DNA of 64,000 bases from Rhynchopus sp. YZ270_cl-10 (taxonomy: Eukaryota > Euglenozoa > Diplonemea > Diplonemida > Diplonemidae): positions 930,001 to 994,000 of the forward strand of contig OZ037877.1 of NCBI GenBank assembly GCA_964035575.1, in the 5' to 3' direction. Both the position numbers and the translations under genes were made by a program. Below the pieces are notes generated by a model. It was not told the origin of the DNA and did not search any database. It saw only the letters and a list, made by a program, of their open reading frames with translations. This document shows, piece after piece, positions 58,347 through 64,000 of this stretch. The number at the start of each line of letters is the position of its first letter. Within the stretch, counting starts at the first letter, position 1.

Positions 58347-58520
58347 CCTGCTGCACACCCTCCACTTCATACGGGTTTCCATTGTCTGGAGCTCCTCGGA
58401 GGTAAAAAATCTCGTGCTTACACTACTCGTCCCCCCTCCGCCCTTGCACGCTTTCCCCCCCTTACCACCTCTCGGAGTGTCCCCTTCTTTAACCACCGTG
58501 TATTGCACATCGCGCAGCAT
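58347..58520 (-). CDS. Candidate first exon on the minus strand (58 codons)
   Basis: An ATG directly after AAAATAG opens MLRDVQYTVVKEGDTPRGGK, a Gly/Lys-rich linker, and TSSVSTRFFTSEELQTMETR, then MKWRVCSR. It reaches AGCAGG before GTGTGT, a possible phase-0 donor. Base composition and residue mix are exon-like. I do not recognise the protein, and no following exon was found on the minus strand. Confidence 0.4.
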
Positions 58521-58853
58521 CTATTTTCCACAAAGTCACTGCTATACTAGCCTCAGACCGCCCTCCCTTCCCCCTTTTTTAGCATTTTGGGAATTGTGTA
58601 CAGTTTCCCCTGTAAACAGATCCCAAAGGAGCCAACACTCCGGGGGGGTTCGATAACTCGTGGAGTGTCAAAGTGTGTCTGCATCCCAGAGGTGTTGTGC
58701 ACTATCAACTTCGCTTTTTCTCTTTTTTTTGTTCTCTTCCAGCACAGTCCCCTTTCCCCGCTTAGATTTTTTAAATCCTTTTTTTTTTTTTTTTGTTTTT
58801 TGTCTGTGTGCCCCAGAGGCCTATTGCATAATACAGTTTTTTTTCTCTTTCAG

Positions 58854-58911
58854 ATGTCAACCTCGAAATGGATTGTAGGACTGCATGGTTGGGGGGGGTC
58901 CACCCCCAAAG
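58854..58911 (+). CDS. Candidate first exon with an HGWGG motif (alpha/beta-hydrolase-like)
   Basis: An ATG follows directly after a strong polypyrimidine CAG acceptor (58851-58853). It opens the frame MSTSKWIVGLHGWGGSTPK, ending at a possible donor, AAAG before GTACATTG. The hydrophobic strand plus HGWGGS resembles the oxyanion-hole strand of alpha/beta hydrolases. The donor coincides with the first bases of a family G hairpin (58911-58952). No further exon is evident before 60 kb, so this is either a gene with distant exons or an orphan duplicated exon. A close copy begins at 63957. Confidence 0.5.
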
Positions 58912-58952
58912 GTACATTGTTAATGAGAGGGCTGTTGTATTTCAAATCAACT

Positions 58953-59594
58953 TTTTTTTTTTAAAATTGATAGTCATGCAGCGAGAGAGGCTACGTGTCA
59001 TCTCACAAAAAACTTTTTTCTTAAATTAGATGTGGATGATGGGCACATTGTTTTTGATGTATATTTTTTCTTGTTGTTCTCTTGGGATGGGAAGGAGAAC
59101 TATGTCTATTTAGTCAACTCTTGTTGAGCAAATAAGCATTTTTCACTCGTTGTGACGTTGGGTGATTTCAACATTTTTTTTTTCTTCATATCCCACTCCC
59201 TCACGCATTGCGCAAAGAACCCCACCCCAATCACCCCCTCCCATATTCCCTTACCCAAACCCCCGTAGAATGTTCGTTTATTTTTATTTTCATCCCGAAC
59301 GCTTTTTTCTTAAAAAAGTTCACATCCTCGTTTCCCTCCTCCTTCTCCTCTCCCCTTCTCACCCCTAGAATTACATGTTTTTTTTTTTTGAGGTGTGTGC
59401 ACGTGCGGCACATTCATCTTCTTTTTTTTTGTGTAGATTTTTTTTTGAATTTCCCCCCTTTTTGCACTTCCCCTCTTTCAGTGTTTTAATTTTTTTACAT
59501 CTACTGTTGTAGGCCGCAGGGTACTTTTTGTGCTTTCATCCGGATGGCTGGCATCGTAGGTGGGTCAGTCGGAGGTGCCTGCATCAACAACTAC

Positions 59595-59629
<35 letters not shown>

Positions 59630-60331
59630 GTGGAGTCGTATTTTTGTTCTTTCTTCAAAGTTAAAAGTTTATTGGAGGAAAATATTCTCCCCACAAAACA
59701 TTTGCTCTACTCATCCATTGAAGATGGGGGTGATAAGGGGGAAAAAAGTCAACCGACGCAAAAACCATAAAACAAAAAAAAAAAAAAAAATGATGAAGAC
59801 TAAATCTGCCGGATTTCGGCATTTTTTTTTTTGACAGTGCCTGCGTTTGTCGATGAACGATGAGGCGTTTGCACTTTCAGCTTCTCTTTTTTTCTCTTTC
59901 ACAACTACAGTCCGACTTTGATTCCCCCCAGCAAAAACATTAACCCCCCCAAAAAAAAACCTGATGCCCCCCCAAAAAAAAAAGGAAATTAAAAAAGTAA
60001 AAACAACAAAAAAAAACAATACAGTGAAAAGTCAGCACCCACTCATGAGTGCTTTACACTAAATACAACCAGAAGTTTTTCAAAAAAGGAAAAAAAAAAA
60101 CAAAAAAACAAAAAAAAGCAAAACAAAAAAACCAATCCCCCAATAAAAATACTGGTCTGCATCTTTTGTAATTTTTCTTTTTATCTCATTTGAAGAAAAT
60201 CGTGGCGAGTCTAAAAGCTCTTGGTGTTGTTATCACTTATCACTTACCCCCTTTTTCCCTCCTCCTCTAACGAGAAGTGAGGAAGTGCATATTAGGCTGG
60301 GGATCTTTCCACTACTGGCCGTCCTACACCC
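58953..60331. other. Gene-poor region
   Basis: Repeats: A at 58970, F at 59391, E at 59530, I at 59837, C at 60033. Long T-runs lie at 59599-59628. No gene is recognised. Confidence 0.45.
59530..59600 (+). repeat. Reference copy of repeat family E
   Basis: Blocks: GTGCTTTCATCCGGATGGCT, GGCATCGTAGGTGGGTCAG, TCGGAGGTGCCTGCATCAAC, then AACTACAG and a T-run. Other copies are near 2285, 18429, 23920, 39769, 50530 (partial) and 57889, and in mS29 intron 2. Confidence 0.85.
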
Positions 60332-60730
60332 TTAACTCCATATGGGGATACTTCCATACCATTCTCTACTCAGGAACTTCTTTGTGTGCACATCTGGGTC
60401 CGCATCCCATATGTTGACATCCCGCGCGATGCGGGGCATTATTAAGGTGTCCCACGTGCACACATCGTAAAGAAAGCGAGAACAGGAATCAGTGCGAATC
60501 ACCCCATCACACAAAACCCCAGAGGAGTGCAAACATCCACAAATACTACAGACTGGGAGACGTCGAGCAGGCGGAGAATCTCGCTGGGGGGGCCGTGTCG
60601 GCACTCTCCGTCGTGGGAGAGAGGCCTCCAGACACGAAGCCAACTGCTTCCACGAGGAGTGTCGCCGCTTCTGGCGTTGCTGACCTTTTTTTGGGTGTTT
60701 CTGACCAGTAGTAGTAGTCCCTCTAGGCAC
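60332..60730 (-). CDS. Probable mitochondrial ribosomal protein bL32m, last exon
   Basis: This open minus-strand frame has balanced codon use and encodes 132 codons ending at a TAA. It begins VPRGTTTTG with a Lys/Arg/Gln-rich stretch (KHPKKGQQRQKRRHS), like the VPKxxTS start of mature bL32. It then has VCSICGCLHSSGVLC, which parallels the VCxxCGxLxxxHVLC zinc motif of human MRPL32. The second cysteine pair is altered: CDGVIRTDSC instead of CxxC. There is no ATG in frame before VPRG; a stop lies two codons upstream, so an upstream exon with a targeting sequence would be needed. A TAAAAG before GTG could be the acceptor. An unrelated zinc-binding protein is possible. Confidence 0.45.
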   Translation of the reverse strand: MPRGTTTTGQKHPKKGQQRQKRRHSSWKQLASCLEASLPRRRVPTRPPQRDSPPARRLPVCSICGCLHSSGVLCDGVIRTDSCSRFLYDVCTWDTLIMPRIARDVNIWDADPDVHTKKFLSREWYGSIPIWS

Positions 60731-60965
60731 CTTTTAGACTTTTAGACTTTTTAGACTTACCACACTTGACACCCTTGCCGAGAGCACAGCGCACAACCAC
60801 CCGTTGGCTTCTTCCGTATAACATAAACTTCCGAAGTCCGCGGGGGTGGTAGCTTATCTGCGGCAAGGCTGCACATTGAGGTTTGTTGGAGAGGATCGGC
60901 TGGTGACCCAGTCTGTAGCGACCCCATGCGCAGTTTGTGGTTTCACGCAGTGGAAATAGACCTCG
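60723..60965 (-). other. Coding-like GC-rich stretch upstream of the bL32m frame
   Basis: The minus strand has an open frame ending at 60723 (HPRGLRKFMLYGRSQRVVV, then GKGVKCGKSKKSKSLKGA). The plus strand has a 48-codon frame (AGDPVCSDPMRSLWFHAVEI) ending near 60970. Base composition is exon-like (about 55% GC), unlike its surroundings. I could not decide which strand is used or link it to a start. A triplicated GTCTAAAA unit lies at 60731-60760. Confidence 0.3.
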
Positions 60966-61061
60966 AATGATTTTGCAATCAAGGTAACAAATGAGAGGCT
61001 TCGGTCATCTTTGTCCCTTTTTTTGTTTTGTTATGTTGAAATACTTTTGTTCGTTTCGCGA

Positions 61062-61081
61062 TTCCACAACACATCATACAG
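61062..61081 (+). promoter_or_regulatory. 3' splice acceptor before the small peptide gene
   Basis: CACAACACATCATACAG lies 35 nt before the ATG; the pyrimidine tract is weak. Confidence 0.35.
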
Positions 61082-61116
61082 CAAAAAAACACACCCAACC
61101 CACACAACACAACACG

Positions 61117-61628
61117 ATGCACTGCATGAACATGTTCGTCGCACTCTTCTTCGCAGTGCTCTCTGTGGCGTCTGCGGTCACACCTGTCCCCTCGCCCACC
61201 ACGCCGCACACTGTGCCCACAACAGACGTGCCGTACCTTGCGGGGCTCTTCTCCTCCATCGGTCTCCTCCTTGCGCTGCTTGCAGCCATCAAGGCAGTAT
61301 GAAATAGAAGAAAAAAAAAAAACTCTGGGAAAATAATTTTTATTTGTTTTTCTGTGAAAGCGTCAACGCATCAAACAAGAAGGGGGGGAGGGAACGGCAA
61401 GGTGACACTCTCTCTACAAGTTTTGCCCCCCAAAAAAAAAAGTGGAGATTGCACAAACTGTGGCAACACAACCGAGGCAACGACACTACTCCAACAATTT
61501 ATCAAACAAAATATATAACGCTTATTCCTCCCCGAAAAACTCACACATAAACACATCAACAGGTGGGCGCGATTGACTACTCGAACGACATCCTCATCAT
61601 TACCAACGCTGGCGACAAGAAGGAGTGA
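61117..61628 (+). CDS. Small secreted or membrane peptide, 81 residues, two exons
   Basis: Exons 61117-61296 and 61563-61628 join in phase 0 (donor GTATGA, acceptor ATCAACAG). Residues 1-20 form a signal peptide (MNMFVALFFAVLSVASA). Residues 21-38 are Pro/Thr/Ser-rich and could carry O-glycans. Residues 39-60 form a hydrophobic helix (LAGLFSSIGLLLALLAAI). The second exon adds a polar tail, VGAIDYSNDILIITNAGDKKE. I do not recognise a family; the layout resembles arabinogalactan-type peptides or a small single-pass membrane protein. The ATG follows a CATACAG acceptor by 35 nt. The second exon has codon-like composition and a clean acceptor, and without it the frame would stop at the donor (GTATGA). 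Confidence 0.6.
61297..61562 (+). repeat. Intron of the small peptide gene; reference copy of hairpin family D
   Basis: Family D here spans 61441-61506. The left arm is AGTGGAGATTGCACAAACTG, then GGCAACACAACCGAGG, then a right arm (GCAACGACACT, usually CTACACT) and the tail CCAACAATTTATCAAA. AGTG..AG and CT..CACT can pair, with an inner TGTGGCAACACA hairpin. Other copies lie near 6430, 10973, 11388 (tail), 18027, 21545, 22571, 28302, 30223 and 44304 (short). In-intron copies are at 55331 and 55406. Confidence 0.85.
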
Positions 61629-63956
61629 TGCACCCTCAACTGCAACGGATGGCCTGATCCTGCAGTCCTCCCCCCTATGGAAGGGATGACACTGCACTAA
61701 GATAAAAAAGGGGAACCTGGGGGGAACGGGAGGGGAAGAAGTGTGTTTTTTTTATTATGTATGTGTCATTTGTGTGCATGTGTCCCATTTTTTTTCTCTT
61801 TCTGTTCTCCCTCGATGGGGGGTGGCGTTGTTCCGAGTGGTTATTATGATTATTTCCTTTTTTTTTCTTTTTTCTTTTTTGTTGTGGCTGCTGTGTCTCT
61901 GTTCTATTGCATTCTTCCTCCTTTTGTTTGTTAGGTGACTACGGTGTTGGGTTCATCTGATAAACTTTATGTTTTATTTGCTCTCATTTTTGACTCTCTT
62001 GTAAGGAGTTACTGTGAAAGAAAAATTGTGGCTGCTATCTAGTGATAGTCATCAAACAAATTTTTCTTTTATTTTTTTCTTTTGAGAGAGAGAGAGGGTG
62101 CTAGAGAGAACCGAATGATAGCGACATACGGCAAAGCAGTCAGCACAGAGTGCATGTGTTAAAAGTGGAACCTTTACCCCCATCCATCCCCTTCCCCTCA
62201 CCAGGAAGCGTAAGATGACAGCTATCCCATTTTGTATTTTTTTTTTTCTCAAAAAAAAAATTGTAAAAAAAAAATATGAAAATCCCCCCCAAAAAAAATA
62301 TCCGTTTTGTTCCGTGACTTTAAGCAAAAAAAGCCTTTTTAAAAAGTGGAGGTATCACACACACACACATTTTTCTTGCAACTTTTCAAAAAAAAAAAAA
62401 ATACAAGAAAATAATGCAAAGAAAACAAAGGGGGAGCGAGGTGGGGGGGAGGTATTTTCTTGGTAAAGTGAGTTTTGTATTTGCGACAAAAGTAAAAATA
62501 AAATGTCATCATTTTTGTTCCCCTTTTATTTTTCCCCCTAATTTTGATTCAAAGTACTTTGAAAATAATAAAAACGCACACAGCCCTTCAGATCTAAAGG
62601 AGTAGATACCTCCTTTTTCGCTTTCTGCAAAGTGGTAATATTTTGGTGTGTTTTTCTTCCATATAGTGAAAAGACTCTTCTGTCTGAATGGTGGCTACAC
62701 TGAACCAACAGATTTGGCAAAGAAAAGAAATACTCTATTACATGGTGCTATTCGAGGGGGGCGGGGGTTTCACAACAATACACAGCTTTTCTGGAGTTAT
62801 ACCCCTTCCAATCATAGGAATTGAATTAACCCACACAAAAAAAACTGCTTTTTTTTAAAACACTCAATAACCCCCTTATGGTCCTCATTCTGCTTCTGTT
62901 ACTGCGGCCTGTAGGGAGGTTATTTTGTGAGTTATAAAGTCAGTAAATGTCCTCAGATTTTGAATCGCGTTGCAGTACCCTTCGTCAACTTTATCCTTTT
63001 GAGATCATAACCACAACAAACATAAAAAAAAGCAAGAGTACTTTTTTAGCACCCTCTGTACCTTCTTTTTCATGAGAAAAAGAATGTATATGAAACAATC
63101 CTTTTGAGAAGAGGATTGTTCCACCTTTGGGTTCTGTTCAAAATTCCTTCTTGAAGGTTCTTTGATGCATTGGAGGGAGTTGCTTGACTTATGTAGATGT
63201 GAAAAAATTTTGTGAAACGTTGTGAAAAAAAAAAAAATGTGAAACTCCGCCCCTCGTATACTCACCATACAGCCATTACCACCTGCCCCTTCACTGTCGT
63301 TTTTCCCCCTTCTTCGAAACCTTTTTTTTTCGAGTAAGTGTGATGTGTCTATGCAATGAAAACCTTTACAGAATGCATTGAGCACACAGCCACCCCCCCT
63401 TCTGTGGGCTCCATTCTTCTTCCAAAACCGGTTCTTCTTTTTTTTTTAAATTTTTATTTTATTTTTTGTGGCAAGACAATGCAAAAGAAAAAAAATGGTA
63501 ATATTGCTCAGATTTTGTGATGTTGCCCCAGGGGTACATAGTATCTGAGGAGAAAAGGGTACACCCCCTTTGTTTCGAATGTATTGTCTGAGGTGCAGAG
63601 AGAAGGAAGGGGGAGAGAAGAAAAAAAACGGAAAGTGCGTAGGGTTGGATTGATAAAAAAAGAGGGTCTTTGTTTCGCTCAAAAAAAAATTTAAAAATAA
63701 AATACAAAAAGACAGTATCCGAGAAAGACAACAAAACCATAATGGTTCTCATCTCCCTCCCCCCCTTTTTTTTTTGTCACTTCATGAAATGAAGGAGGAA
63801 ATAGAAACAAAGCATTTTGAACACACTTTGCGGTTCTGGGGACGAACCGCGCTGCAGAGCCACTCCTCACCAAAACAAGTCGAGGTGTGTGCGTTTCACC
63901 ACAACCTGTCTCCCATGGGTTTTATCGTGTGATGAGTGTTAAGTTTCTATTTCCAT
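61629..63956. other. Gene-poor region to the right edge
   Basis: Repeats: A at 61934, the GGCTGCTATC repeat at 62022, H at 63035, and a MITE-related palindrome at 63175-63266. No gene is recognised. Confidence 0.45.
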
Positions 63957-64000
63957 ATGGATACCTCGAAATGGATTGTGGGACTGCATGGTTGGGGGTC
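63957..64000 (+). CDS. Second HGWG first exon, cut by the window edge
   Basis: An ATG at 63957 opens MDTSKWIVGLHGWG, matching the exon at 58854 at all but the second residue over this stretch, and at nearly every base of the last 38. The sequences before the ATG differ, and the strong CAG acceptor is absent. The gene would continue to the right. Confidence 0.5.
   Translation, partial: MDTSKWIVGLHGWG

Overview
The window looks like nuclear DNA of a unicellular eukaryote with mitochondria. Genes are interrupted by GT-AG introns, exons are GC-rich, and everything else is AT-rich and full of long poly-T and poly-A runs. The recognisable genes are a mitochondrial ribosomal GTP-binding protein (mS29), the nucleolar factor RCL1 and a polo-like kinase. 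Five genes between 45 and 62 kb (mS29, RCL1, an unknown coiled-coil protein, PLK and an 81-residue membrane peptide) all run on the + strand. Each has a polypyrimidine-AG 3' splice site 13 to 71 nt before its ATG. Tight co-directional genes with such acceptors would fit spliced-leader organisms such as diplonemids or euglenids, but this is an inference. The species is not identified.

Layout. From 1 to 45 kb I find no complete gene. This stretch holds a short piece of large-subunit rRNA (about 529-632), a few isolated exon-like islands on both strands, many short hairpin repeats, and a nested set of DNA elements with terminal inverted repeats. Four of these elements look hAT-like (CAGGG ends, 6-8 bp target duplications). 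One has Mutator-like 9-bp duplications and one sits on a TA dinucleotide. Two 495-bp element cores 20 kb apart look identical. A 2.3-kb composite element carries two large satellites. From 45 to 56 kb lies the gene cluster. From 56 to 64 kb there is a 447-bp palindromic element, a first exon with an HGWGG motif that recurs at the right edge, a minus-strand reading frame resembling mitochondrial bL32, and the 81-residue peptide gene.

The most unusual feature is a set of ten or more families of 30-90 nt repeats. Each folds around a short hairpin and ends in a short AT-rich tail, and each is embedded in T- or A-tracts. Well over 80 copies are visible. All eight introns that I could define contain at least one copy. 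The families differ in stem sequence, but several share a CGAG/GAGG-type core in the loop, as if structure rather than sequence were conserved.

RCL1 (18S rRNA maturation), mS29 and the possible bL32m all concern ribosomes, but nothing indicates co-regulation. Exon joins come from reading frames and splice motifs only, with no transcript evidence.
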